Below are positions 52,209-60,727 of a DNA stretch of 64,000 nt, one piece after another. The notes below the pieces were generated by a model that worked only from the letters and a program-made list of their open reading frames with translations, was not told the DNA's origin and did no database searches. Position numbers and translations under genes: made by a program. The DNA comes from Paraburkholderia fynbosensis (lineage in GTDB: Bacteria > Pseudomonadota > Gammaproteobacteria > Burkholderiales > Burkholderiaceae). The stretch lies in contig NZ_CADIKI010000028.1 in assembly GCF_902859935.1 (NCBI RefSeq), positions 1 through 64,000 of the forward strand, given 5' to 3'. Each line of letters starts with the position of its first letter. Positions within the stretch are counted from its first letter, which is position 1.

Positions 52209-53447
52209 ATGCCCGAAACTCTCATCAAGGTGGATCTGAACCAGTCGGCCTACGAAAACACCCAGGTGCACAACCGCTGGCACCCGGATATTCCGATGGC
52301 TTGCTGGGTCAAGCCCGGCGACGACTTCGTCCTCGAAACCTACGACTGGACCGGCGGTTTCATCAAGAACGACGACAGCGCCGACGACGTGCGCGATATC
52401 GATCTGTCGATCGTCCATTTTCTGTCCGGCCCGGTCGGCGTGCATGGCGCGGAACCCGGCGACCTGCTGGTGGTGGACCTGCTCGATATCGGTGCGAAGT
52501 CCGATAGCCAGTGGGGTTTTAACGGCTTTTTCTCAAAGTCCAATGGCGGCGGTTTTCTCACCGACCAATTCCCCAATGCGCAGAAGTCGATCTGGGATTT
52601 TCACGGCGTCTATACGAGCTCGCGCCACATTCCAGGCGTGAATTTCGCGGGTCTGATTCACCCCGGCCTGATCGGATGCCTGCCTGATCCGAAACTGCTA
52701 GAAACGTGGAATGCACGCGAAACCGGACTGATCGCGACCGCGCCGGAGCGCGTGCCGCCACTGGCGAATCCGCCGTTCGCAGCGACCGCGCATATGGGGC
52801 AACTCACCGGCGATGCGCGTGACAAGGCTGCGGCGCAAGGGGCGCGCACCGTGCCGCCGCGCGAGCACGGCGGTAATTGCGACATCAAGGATCTGTCGCG
52901 CGGCTCGAAGGTGTTCTTCCCCGTCTACGTGGATGGCGCGGGACTTTCCGTCGGCGATCTGCACTTCAGCCAGGGCGACGGCGAGATCACGTTTTGCGGC
53001 GCGATCGAGATGGCGGGCTGGGTACATATGCGCGTGAATCTGATCAAGGGTGGCATGGCGAAATACGGAATTCGCAATCCGGTATTCCAGCCGAGTCCTA
53101 TCACGCCGAATTACAACGACTACCTCATTTTCGAAGGCATTTCGGTCGACGAGCAGGGCGCTCAGCATTATCTCGACGTGACGGTCGCGTATCGGCAAGC
53201 GTGCCTGAATGCGATCGAGTATCTGAAGAAGTTCGGCTATTCGGGCGCGCAGGCGTATTCGTTGCTCGGTTGTGCGCCGGTGCAAGGGCATATCAGCGGC
53301 GTGGTCGATATTCCCAATGCGTGCGCGACCTTGTGGCTGCCGACACAGATTTTCGACTTCGACATTCGCCCAAATGCCGATGGGCCCATCCAGCACATCA
53401 AGGGCGGTGTGGATTTGCCATGCTCGCCGGATCTGGCCAACGTCTAG
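52209..53447 (+). CDS. fmdA: Formamidase (acetamidase/formamidase family)
   Basis: This 412-residue cytoplasmic enzyme hydrolyses formamide and weakly other short amides to the acid and ammonia (EC 3.5.1.49). Sequence blocks are HNRWHPDIPMACWVKPGDDF, SRHIPGVNFAGLIHPGLIGC, ARTVPPREHGGNCDIKDLSR and SQGDGEITFCGAIEMAGWVH, all typical of FmdA. The length fits the family (about 405-415). The ribosome site AAGGAG lies 8 nt upstream, 47 nt after urtE. Placement behind the Urt importer and before fmdB is the same as in known formamide clusters. Confidence 0.94.
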   Translation: MPETLIKVDLNQSAYENTQVHNRWHPDIPMACWVKPGDDFVLETYDWTGGFIKNDDSADDVRDIDLSIVHFLSGPVGVHGAEPGDLLVVDLLDIGAKSDSQWGFNGFFSKSNGGGFLTDQFPNAQKSIWDFHGVYTSSRHIPGVNFAGLIHPGLIGCLPDPKLLETWNARETGLIATAPERVPPLANPPFAATAHMGQLTGDARDKAAAQGARTVPPREHGGNCDIKDLSRGSKVFFPVYVDGAGLSVGDLHFSQGDGEITFCGAIEMAGWVHMRVNLIKGGMAKYGIRNPVFQPSPITPNYNDYLIFEGISVDEQGAQHYLDVTVAYRQACLNAIEYLKKFGYSGAQAYSLLGCAPVQGHISGVVDIPNACATLWLPTQIFDFDIRPNADGPIQHIKGGVDLPCSPDLANV

Positions 53448-53471
53448 CCAACGCTACCTGGAGAGCTTGTC

Positions 53472-53807
53472 ATGCCAATCTACGACTTCGAATGCGTAAG
53501 TTGCGGTCCCTTTTCCGTCATGCGGCGCATGGCGGACCGCGAAAAGCCTTGCCGCTGTCCCGAGTGCGGAGGGGAGAGTGGCCGGGTGATCAGCGCGCCG
53601 TCGCTAGCCTTGATGGCGAATACACGGCGCTCCGCGTACGCAACGAACGAGCGCGCGGCGCACGCGCCGCGCCAGTCCGGTGACGGGGCGCCGTTGCGTC
53701 ATCGGGCGGGATGCAGTTGCTGCTCGGGTGGTAGCGCGAAGCTCGCGGGATCGGCTTCGGACGGACTCAAACGACCGGCAGGACGACCATGGATGATTAG
53801 CCACTAG
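53472..53807 (+). CDS. fmdB: FmdB-type zinc ribbon protein
   Basis: This 111-residue protein starts MPIYDFECVSCGPFSVMRRM. Two CxxC pairs (CVSC and CPEC) form the N-terminal zinc ribbon of the FmdB family. The Arg/Ala-rich tail has a further CSCC. FmdB proteins are described as regulators of formamidase genes, but their action is poorly known. It lies 24 nt after fmdA and just before amiE, within the same operon. Confidence 0.9.
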   Translation: MPIYDFECVSCGPFSVMRRMADREKPCRCPECGGESGRVISAPSLALMANTRRSAYATNERAAHAPRQSGDGAPLRHRAGCSCCSGGSAKLAGSASDGLKRPAGRPWMISH

Positions 53808-53880
53808 GGCGTGTGTGCGGAAACGGAGCGGGCGGCCCGAATTCCGCCTGCGATCTAAGGGTATTCAAGGAGGATCTGTC

Positions 53881-54799
53881 ATGCGGCATGGCGATATTTC
53901 GAGCAGCAATGATTGTGTGGGTGTCGCGGTGACTCGTCGTGTTTCCCGAGTATTCGACGCACGGCATCATGTACGACCGGCAGGAGATGTTCGACACGGC
54001 GTCGACGGTGCCGGGCGAGGAGACGGAAATATTTGCGGCGGCGTGCCGCCAAGCCAACGTCTGGGGGGTGTTCTCCATCACGGGAGAGCGTCACGAAGAG
54101 CATCCGCGCAACGTGCCGTACAACACGCTAGTGCTGATCGACAATCGCGGCGAGATCGTGCAGAAGTATCGCAAGATCATGCCTTGGACGCCGATCGAAG
54201 GCTGGTATCCGGGCGATCGTACCTACGTGACGGATGGGCCGAAGGGTTTAAAGATCAGCCTGATCATCTGCGATGACGGCAACTATCCCGAGATCTGGCG
54301 CGACTGCGCGATGAACGGCGCGGAATTGATCGTGCGCTGCCAGGGCTACATGTATCCGGCCAAGGAGCAGCAGGTGATGGTGGCTAAGGCAATGGCGTGG
54401 ATGAATAACACTTACGTCGCCGTGGCGAATGCCACGGGCTGGGACGGCGTGTATTCGTACTTTGGTCACTCGGCGATCGTGGGTTTCGACGGGCGCACGC
54501 TCGGCGAGTGCGGCGAGGAGGAGATGGGCGTGCAGTACGCGGAGCTCTCGCTGAGCATGATCCGCGACGCGCGGCGCACGATGCAGTCGCAGAACCATCT
54601 ATACAAACTTCTGCACCGCGGGTACACGGGCACGATCAATTCGGGCGACGGCGCGAACGGCCTGGCGGCCTGTCCGTTTGGGTTCTATCGCGACTGGGTC
54701 GAAGACCCCGACGGCACGCGCCGCCGCGTCGAAGCACTCACGCGCCCGACGCCAGGGACGCCGGAGTGTCCAATTGAAGGGATTCCGAACGGGGCGTGA
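53881..54799 (+). pseudogene. amiE: Aliphatic amidase gene with an internal deletion
   Basis: The start MRHGDISSSNDCVGVAV is the conserved N-terminus of AmiE, preceded by AAGGAGGATC. At about 53935 the frame changes and the sequence jumps to VVFPEYSTHGIMYDRQEMFD. About 37 residues (roughly 113 bp, not a multiple of three) that should lie between residue 17 and the catalytic Glu of FPEYS are missing. The rest is intact, with the catalytic Lys (KYRKIMPW), Cys (LIICDDGNYPEIW) and C-terminus to the stop at 54799. AmiE would turn acetamide or propionamide into acid and ammonia. It can only be active if translated from an internal start, which would lack a core strand. Confidence 0.85.
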
Positions 54800-54933
54800 G
54801 GACTGGTTCGCCGGGCATGGGAATCGGAGGCACGTCAAACTTGACCGCCGATTGCGGAAGCTGCCCGCAGGAGCGGCGAGACAGTGCTGTCACTGATTTT
54901 CCCGGTCGCTTGCCTCTGTCTCAGTCGGACGTT

Positions 54934-55041
54934 GGAAGTGACCAGGGACGGTTTTTCATCGGCCTGCTGTTTTACCAACTGAAGAGTCGATGCTATGTGG
55001 TCGTCGAACTGAAGGCGACACCGTTCAAGCGCGAATACGCT
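54934..55041 (+). pseudogene. YhcG/DUF1016 nuclease C-terminal remnant
   Basis: The plus strand reads VGSDQGRFFIGLLFYQLKSR then CYVVVELKATPFKREYA. In intact YhcG-type PDDEXK nucleases this is the catalytic stretch, with the Asp of DLLFYHLKLR (here Gly) and ELK. The catalytic Asp position reads Gly and both flanks are missing, so it is dead. The match ends exactly where an IS6-type terminus begins. Confidence 0.6.
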
Positions 55042-55113
55042 CCGTCTGCGGTCTTATGAGCGATCCCTTCACGTGCCATCGCTTTGCCCAGGAATCGTCA
55101 ACGTATCAGCGCC
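55040..55113 (-). mobile_element. IS6-family terminal fragment
   Basis: Read on the minus strand from 55113, GGCGCTGATACGTTGACGATT continues through GGGCAAAGCGATG and TGAAGGGATCGCTC to GCAGACGGAG. It aligns with the left end of the IS6 remnant at 60684-60760 (GGCGCTGTCATGTTGACGATT). The fragment is wedged between a YhcG remnant and an IS256 remnant; no transposase part remains. Confidence 0.6.
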
Positions 55114-55324
55114 GTGCCCAGTTGCGCCGGCAACTCTGCCCGATGGAAGGGTAGTCCTTGTCCCATCTGGCTTCGAAGGCGCCCGCCGAGATGAGCGTGG
55201 GCGACACCTCGGTGCCGTACATCTCTTCCAGATGACCCTTCATCTCTCGCACGCTCAGACCTCGCGCGTACAACGAAATGATCTTATCGACGAAGCCCGT
55301 CCAGCGCGTCTGATGACGCTCCAC
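55109..55324 (-). mobile_element. IS256-family transposase remnant with internal deletion
   Basis: The minus strand reads FVDKIISLYARGLSVREMKG then HLEEMYGTEVSPTLIS, the N-terminal part of a Mutator/IS256 transposase. It then jumps to AFEARWDKDYPSIGQSCRRN and WARR, which belongs to the C-terminal part. The DDE core between them is deleted. The fragment ends at the IS6 terminus at 55113. Confidence 0.7.
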
Positions 55325-55408
55325 AAGCTGCGACTCGAATGCAACGAGTCCACTCCCAAGGACTTATGGTCTATGGGGCGCCGGATGTACAGGCGTGAGC
55401 CGCCGGTT

Positions 55409-56752
55409 CTAGCGATGTGCATACAGTGGCAGGAAAGGGTCCTTCGACCGCGGAGCCCCTTCGCTCGTGGGCCGCGGGCCACCACCCGCAGCGATGGGCG
55501 ACGGGCATTGCGGGATGTCGGCACGAGGCGTAGAAAGGCTCAACATCTTCGCGAAGTCGTCCGCTGCGCGCACGCGCGCCGTCAGGTTGAGCGCTCCATT
55601 GAGCCCAAGCAGCGTATCTGTCGTTTTCAGAATCGAGCTGTGGTCGTACACGGAATGGTCGATGGTGCCCGCAGGAACGAAAGGGGAGACGACGATGGCC
55701 GGTACGCGTGCGCCTAGCCTGTCAAACGCAAAGTTGTGGGTTTTCAGGCGGCCGTTTTCGGCGGAGCCCGGCGGCTGAGCATTTGGAGGCGTCACATGGT
55801 CAAAGAAGCCACCATGTTCATCGAAGACTATAAGCAGCACGCTGCTGGACCATAGGTTAGAACCACTGACGGCGTCGTACACTTGCTTGACCAACGCTTC
55901 CCCGTTCCGAACGTCGCCGGCCGGATGCATCGAATTGCCGTTTCTGAAGTCATTCTTGGCATCGTACGTTGGCTCGATAAAAATAAATTTCTCGGTCAAT
56001 GAATTGTCGGCAAGCCGAGAAAGCAGCGTATCCATTCGAACGAAACGACTGAGCAGATTTTGCATCCCATGAATGCCGCGCGTCTGTGCAACGTCGCCTT
56101 GCACGATAAGCCAGTCCGACGCCTGAAGCTTTGAGAAAACCGTGCCGTTCGGAAAAGTGAAAAGTGGTGCGTTGAAGAACACCGCTTCGACAACTTGCGC
56201 ATCACTCGGAGAATGGTCGAGCCCGGACGAGGTGCCGGCCACGGCAAAGAAACGATTCGGCCACGTCGGTCCCGGCATCGATGCGAACCAGTAATCGCAT
56301 ACACCATAATGGCGGGCCAGGAAGTTCAGTACTGGGAGCTGGTCCGGTGTGAAGGCGTTGAAAGCGTCGGCTACCGCGTCGGAATGGTCTTCGTACGTCG
56401 CGGCAAAGCCCATTGTCGAAGTGTCCGTCGCAAATGGTGGATAGCCGCTCGGGCCGAAAACGAGGGAGTCGTTACGCACGGTATCCCCACTGGCGACCTG
56501 TAGCCCGCACAGTTGGACACAGGCGTCGGTAAGTTCATGTCCCGGGTCAAAGCCGAGCGCGTAGGGCGCACCTTTGCCTAGCTGATAAGCTGTCCCAGTT
56601 CGTCCGAAATTGACTATCGGCGTAGGCGGCAGTCCGTTGGCGGTTGTGGTCTCACCTCCGGGTGTGACGCCCGTCAGGTTGGACCACCCAAATACGCTGT
56701 CGTAAGAACGATTCTCAAGCATTAGAACGAAAACGTGCTGTATCGCCGCCAT
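55409..56752 (-). CDS. Phospholipase C-like phosphoesterase
   Basis: This 447-residue protein is of the phosphoesterase family that includes bacterial phospholipase C and AcpA-type acid phosphatase. It starts with IQHVFVLMLENRSYDSVFGW (the metal-binding ENRS-D motif). It continues with PGPTWPNRFFAVAGTSSG, a metal-site block LLIVFDEHGGFFDHVTPPNA, and DHSVYDHSSILKTTDTLLGL. No signal peptide precedes the domain, so export is uncertain. The C-terminal 30 residues (Pro/Gly/Ser-rich) are not family-like and may be altered by the adjoining insertion debris. The substrate is unknown. Confidence 0.85.
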   Translation of the reverse strand: MAAIQHVFVLMLENRSYDSVFGWSNLTGVTPGGETTTANGLPPTPIVNFGRTGTAYQLGKGAPYALGFDPGHELTDACVQLCGLQVASGDTVRNDSLVFGPSGYPPFATDTSTMGFAATYEDHSDAVADAFNAFTPDQLPVLNFLARHYGVCDYWFASMPGPTWPNRFFAVAGTSSGLDHSPSDAQVVEAVFFNAPLFTFPNGTVFSKLQASDWLIVQGDVAQTRGIHGMQNLLSRFVRMDTLLSRLADNSLTEKFIFIEPTYDAKNDFRNGNSMHPAGDVRNGEALVKQVYDAVSGSNLWSSSVLLIVFDEHGGFFDHVTPPNAQPPGSAENGRLKTHNFAFDRLGARVPAIVVSPFVPAGTIDHSVYDHSSILKTTDTLLGLNGALNLTARVRAADDFAKMLSLSTPRADIPQCPSPIAAGGGPRPTSEGAPRSKDPFLPLYAHR

Positions 56753-57416
56753 AGGTCACTCCGGAATGCTATTGCGCGCGGTCTTTCATGGCGGCGGCAA
56801 GCCAACGCAGAAAAGCACTCGGGCCGCTATTGCCAGTTCGACTTCGCCCCAACTACTGTTGAGCGCAACGAACTGGTTTATTTATATGCTGACTTCCCGA
56901 AAACGCAATGAGAATCCACCCCGTACGGGACTGCCCACTGCGTCGTATTCCGTTATCAGCGTATCGCGTCCAAAGTGCCTGCCCGCGTCCTGCGTTGAAC
57001 TGTGAGCGCTACGATTCACTGCGGCGAAGTCGCGACCGCGGTCGGGGGGGACGGTCGCACGCATGAGAGGATGCTCGGTGGTCAAGTTTCGCCTGCTGGC
57101 AGGCTTCGGGAATGCGTACCAGCTGCCGTCTCATGTCTGAAGAATAACGCGCGCGCTCTGGCTGGTGAAGACGTCTCGACGCGCACGTTCGTTTACGCCG
57201 AAGCAATGCCCGTGAACGACATCGCGAGTGCAGCGACAGCGGCGATTTAATAGGCAGCGTTGTGTAGGTTCGTTTCCCATTCAGTTTAACGGGCGGGTTC
57301 TGGTCGTTCATCTGCTCAACGTCGTGGACAACCGCGATGCTGACCGCAGAGTTGTGAGTTCTGAAACCGAATTTTTCGTGTTGGCGGACTTCTGACAATC
57401 GTCCAAACGAGGTGCT
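56753..57416. other. Intergenic stretch with no recognised gene
   Basis: About 660 bp contain weak open frames on both strands. One plus-strand frame (57071-57250) ends VYAEAMPVNDIASAATAAI, but it has no clear ribosome site or known family. I see no firm gene here. Confidence 0.4.
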
Positions 57417-57749
57417 TTAAGGCTCACGCCTCATTGCAGAAGAGAACTCCGGTATTCCGTGTGGGCCCAAGGGCAGAATCAGCATATCTGCTGATTCCGG
57501 CGTCGATTGGCGAACGGAGTTTACAAGCGTGACTGCTTGCACTGTTGCGACTCGAGTGCATCGAGGCGCCTGAGCCGTGTCATCAGGGTGCTCACGCTGA
57601 TACGCCTCGAACAGGTGCGAGCAGAGTTGCGCCAGTGCAGCGAGACGTACAGCCTGGTCTGCGTGCTCGACCTCCCCTGCGTTCAGCAAGTCGTCGAGAA
57701 CCGGAGCGAGACGGCGCAGTTGCCGGAAATCGGCGTCGTCGAGTTTCAT
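57417..57749 (-). CDS. Small hypothetical cytoplasmic protein
   Basis: This 110-residue product starts MKLDDADFRQLRRLAPVLDD and continues LLNAGEVEHADQAVRLAALA, a helical, fairly acidic first half. The second half is less structured. AGGAAG lies 7 nt before the ATG. There is no signal peptide, membrane segment or known family. It is probably a real lineage-specific gene, but its function is unknown. Confidence 0.5.
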   Translation of the reverse strand: MKLDDADFRQLRRLAPVLDDLLNAGEVEHADQAVRLAALAQLCSHLFEAYQREHPDDTAQAPRCTRVATVQAVTLVNSVRQSTPESADMLILPLGPHGIPEFSSAMRREP

Positions 57750-58306
57750 GTTGAACTTCCTGTCTTCAGCCGATACGGCTGGTGCCGCACTAGCCGTAGC
57801 TCACGGCTTTCCTGGTGGGCGTCCCGTATCGCCGGAGGGACCTGTTAGTGACCCGATGGAGTGTTGATGCCGTTACCTGGGAGAGATGCGCTAAAAAGGT
57901 ACGGCTTACAAAGGCCGGTGCTTCGGGAGGCGTATGTGCGGCCTGGCGACCCTTCTAGGTACGAGCGCATGGTGCTCCTGGTGCGTCGTGTCGGCCAATG
58001 CCCGTGGGAAGTTTGAGTCCACTCTGATAGCTGGCGGACGAACTCGAGGCTCAATTGACTGTTGGCCTCAGCCTGGTTCCGTTTCTCCGGCCGCTCTGAT
58101 TCCGTCAGAGCGGGCCGGCTTTGGCGCCGCACTGTTATCACCACTTTTTCTTTGGACCAGAAAGCCTGCATCGCCTACTCTGGAAATCGCAGCCCGGCAT
58201 GACGGATGCTAACAAACGCTTAGAGGAGCTGTCAGGTTTGTGAGGGGGCGCACATAACTCGCCGTCACCCTTTGCTAGTCTTGCAGACTTGGGGGAGGTA
58301 CCTGCC
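57750..58306. other. Intergenic stretch with no recognised gene
   Basis: About 550 bp on both strands show only weak open frames. GGGGGAGG at 58291-58298 is the ribosome site of the next gene. Confidence 0.4.
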
Positions 58307-58528
58307 ATGCACGCAAACCCGGTTGAGTACGCAGGCGCGACCATAGTGCCTGTGGCGTCGCTATCCGCGAGCGGATATGCCGCGATTGCCATCGTTACCA
58401 CTGGACTTGGCAAACAGCGCGCCTATGGGCCGCTGAAACATTTCCCTACCGAGAAAGCCGCGTGCGAATACGCTGTGTCTTACGCAAAATCGCGGCTTGA
58501 CCGCCGATGGAGACGCGGCGAAAAATGA
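58307..58528 (+). CDS. Small conserved-type hypothetical protein
   Basis: This 73-residue product starts MHANPVEYAGATIVPVASLS, then has GYAAIAIVTTGLGKQRAYGP and TEKAACEYAVSYAKSRLD. The beta-strands followed by one helix resemble small single-domain hypothetical proteins of Burkholderiales. A strong ribosome site (GGGGGAGG) lies 8 nt upstream and decides the start. It has no signal peptide. The function is unknown. Confidence 0.65.
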   Translation: MHANPVEYAGATIVPVASLSASGYAAIAIVTTGLGKQRAYGPLKHFPTEKAACEYAVSYAKSRLDRRWRRGEK

Positions 58529-58979
58529 CGATGGCGACGGCATTGCCGCCTCAGACGATGCCCGGTTGGCCCACCAGAAGACACGCGCTGAAAAATTGGT
58601 CGAAACGGCTGCGGCATAACACCGTGACTTCCGTTACTCACGCCCAGCATGCGAGGGGCGGCGCCTGCACGCTTTCCTTTGGAGGCGGCCGCGGCTCTTG
58701 ACTCTCCACTGATAGCTGCGGCGCGGTACCGATTTTTTTGAATCCATTGTTTTACATGGTTCATGAAACTCTGACCAAGCGGCGGAGCGTCACCAGCCTC
58801 TATCTGGAAGGCGAGCTGAACGTTCCACCGCGACCACCATCCGGTTAACAAACGCGGTCTAGCGGCCCCGGTATGTGAAGGCCCGTCGTTCTGCGCATGG
58901 ATCGCCGGCCTAGCCGGCGGAGCGTTCCGCTTTGGGAAGCGCCTGGCCGCGCTTATGTCGGGAAAACTAAAGGGCGCCT
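58529..58979. other. Intergenic stretch with no recognised gene
   Basis: About 450 bp lie between the small gene and the phasin remnant. I see nothing that can be supported as coding. Confidence 0.35.
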
Positions 58980-59120
58980 TGCGGTTCAAGTCTTGGCTGC
59001 GGGCCTCGTTCCCCAGGATTGAAGCTTTGACCGCCTGCAGGTTCAATACGACAAACTTTTCGTAAGCGCCAAAGCCAGTACTAAGAAATCGGTAACTCCA
59101 CTGCAGCGCAGCGGCATTCG
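58980..59120 (-). pseudogene. Phasin (PHA-granule protein) remnant
   Basis: The minus strand reads LSTGFGAYEKFVVLNLQAVK then AS, which corresponds to the conserved F-G-x-EKxVxLNLQAVKAS segment of Burkholderiales phasins, the proteins that coat polyhydroxyalkanoate granules. The flanking sequence on both sides is not phasin-like, and no start was found. It is a short relic only. Confidence 0.5.
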
Positions 59121-59293
59121 CATGCTGGCGGGCGGCCCGTCCCCTGTGCACGATAGCTTGGCTGTCACCGGTCAGTGATGAAATGAAGGACTTATGCCAA
59201 GGCGAGACGCGGCACGGGAAATGCGGTAACCAGGACGACGGACTGCACCGACCCGGGTCGCAGCCGGTCGCTCTGCATACCGAGGAGTCCATC

Positions 59294-59596
59294 ATGCGAG
59301 TTGCGACGAAAGGAATCTTGCTTGCTTCGGCGTTAATGTTGAGTCTGTCCGGCGCCGTCTGCGCGCAGGGTGCGGGAACAAGTGGTGGAGGGGGTGCCGG
59401 TGCAGGTCAGGGTGGCACCGGAATGGGAACGCCGAATGCAAACGGCGCTACCGCGTCACCATCCGGCGCGTCCGGCGCAAACACCATGGGTAAGTCGGGG
59501 GAGATGTCGCAGAAACAGATGAAGCCGAAAACGCAGAAGAACGGTGGCATGAACGCGCCCGCCTCTGACAGCAGCGGAATGAAGAAGACTTACTGA
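59294..59596 (+). CDS. Gly-rich exported small protein
   Basis: This 100-residue product begins MRVATKGILLASALMLSLSG then AVCAQ, a Sec signal. The mature part is low complexity (Gly, Ala, Thr, Ser) with Lys and Met near the end (GEMSQKQMKPKTQKNGGM). GAGGAG lies 6 nt before the chosen ATG; longer in-frame starts lack both a ribosome site and a proper signal. It is periplasmic by inference. The function is unknown. Confidence 0.65.
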   Translation: MRVATKGILLASALMLSLSGAVCAQGAGTSGGGGAGAGQGGTGMGTPNANGATASPSGASGANTMGKSGEMSQKQMKPKTQKNGGMNAPASDSSGMKKTY

Positions 59597-59831
59597 CAAG
59601 AGCGTCGCGGGAGGCATCCTGTTTAAGCTGCCAGGTCAGCCTCGCTGTCAGGAGCGTGGTGCGGCAGGACATCAGCGACGGGGGAGAGCGTCCGGGACGT
59701 CGAGTGGTCGGCGCAAAGCGACAACGAAGAGGCTCGTTGCGAGCCTTGCGCCGCTGTCGCTGCGCCTTCAATAATTGCAACTCGACTACGCGGCTTACGA
59801 CGGCTCTTCGTCAGCGCCCTGCCGGTTTTCG

Positions 59832-60011
59832 TCACAACGGCAGCCGACCCTTCAGGTCGGCTCCGCCCCCGCCGGCCTCGGATTCTTCCTCTTCTATCTG
59901 TGCCCGGGCTTGCTCCCAATACTCGTCGGCGCGACCGTCGGGGCTGCCGTCTTTTTCCCAGAGCTCGTAGGCCCGTATACGAATCTTCTCTTCCCGCGAA
60001 ACGTTATCCAT
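59832..60011 (-). CDS. DUF2934 small protein
   Basis: This 59-residue protein starts MDNVSREEKIRIRAYELWEK, then DGSPDGRADEYWEQARAQIE. This is the complete DUF2934 domain, followed by an acidic/Gly tail. TGGAGGACA lies 5 nt before the ATG. It is cytoplasmic. A truncated second copy of the same head lies at 3051. The role of the family is unknown. Confidence 0.85.
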   Translation of the reverse strand: MDNVSREEKIRIRAYELWEKDGSPDGRADEYWEQARAQIEEEESEAGGGGADLKGRLPL

Positions 60012-60314
60012 TGCACTGTCCTCCAGAGATTTTTCGCGAGCAGCTACTCGTGAAAGTTGCTCAGCGTGCCAGTTTCACAGCCGAAGGCGAAGGCGTCGAC
60101 GCGAGAGCAGAAAGAGCCGCGCCGGCGAACGTGTGGAAGCAAGTGGCGTCCGAGTCATGCGTGATGACGCCGCCGCGCGCTTCGCGTTGACTTCGAATCT
60201 CGCCGCTTACTGGCGCATTCTATTTTTTCGACAGGCGCTCCCGCTCGACTCCGCCTTGAAAGTATGATGCCCGGCGACCCGGCGCCGTAGGCGGCGAAAG
60301 GACAGGCTCTCTCA
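60012..60314. other. Intergenic stretch with no recognised gene
   Basis: No support for a gene was seen. The minus-strand readthrough of the cold-shock remnant extends into this region without family resemblance. Confidence 0.35.
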
Positions 60315-60479
60315 TAGACAGGTTTGATATTCGCGGCTTGCCTGTCCTTCGGCCCCATCTTCACGTCGAAGCTGACTTCTGATTCTCTTGCAGCGACTTG
60401 ACCCTTCTGCGCCGTCAGAGAAATGAGCGAAAAGGTCTTCACTGTCATTGAACCACTTTACTGTACCGGTTACCACCAT
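60315..60479 (-). pseudogene. Cold-shock (CspA-type) protein gene with its RNA-binding motif deleted
   Basis: The minus strand starts MVVTGTVKWFNDSEDLFAHF. In intact CspA proteins about 12 residues lie between FNDS and EDLFAHFS, including the RNP1 motif KGFGFI. They are missing here. A frameshift follows, after which the C-terminal half reads VAARESEVSFDVKMGPKDRQ and AANIKPV. The usual stop after NIKPV is also lost. The gene is clearly dead. Confidence 0.75.
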
Positions 60480-60553
60480 TGTGTCCAAAATCGAAAAGGC
60501 TGGCGGCTTCAGGTATCGCCGACAATCCAAGGACCATCGCCGTGACCTCGAAC

Positions 60554-60727
60554 ATGACCGGACGCCCAAGCGTACAGGACGATTTTTTGCAGATGTTCTT
60601 GAACGACAGGAGCACCGAAAACGTGTTTCTCGTGAACGGCGTCAGACTGGGCGGCCAACTGGTCGCCTTTGACCAGTTTGCAGGGCGCTGTCATGTTGAC
60701 GATTTCAGGGCAAAGCGATGCAGGTGA
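60554..60727 (+). pseudogene. Hfq-like RNA chaperone fragment truncated by an IS6 end
   Basis: The frame starts MTGRPSVQDDFLQMFLNDRS and continues TENVFLVNGVRLGGQLVAFD then QFA. This is the Sm1 region of an Hfq-family protein (QDDFL...V-LVNG-L-G---FDQF). At 60684 the IS6-type terminus begins, so the Sm2 motif (YKHA in Hfq) is lost and the remaining residues to the stop are IS sequence. It is head-to-head with the cold-shock remnant. I infer a former Hfq paralogue, not the main hfq. Confidence 0.65.

Noticed and set aside
57002..57250. Plus-strand open frame ending VYAEAMPVNDIASAATAAI
   Set aside because: No ribosome site, no recognised family and a mixed composition; the end looks protein-like but is not enough to call a gene.
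57845..58171. Minus-strand open frame of 108 codons
   Set aside because: Ser/Arg/Thr-rich, no start signal and no similarity that I recognise.
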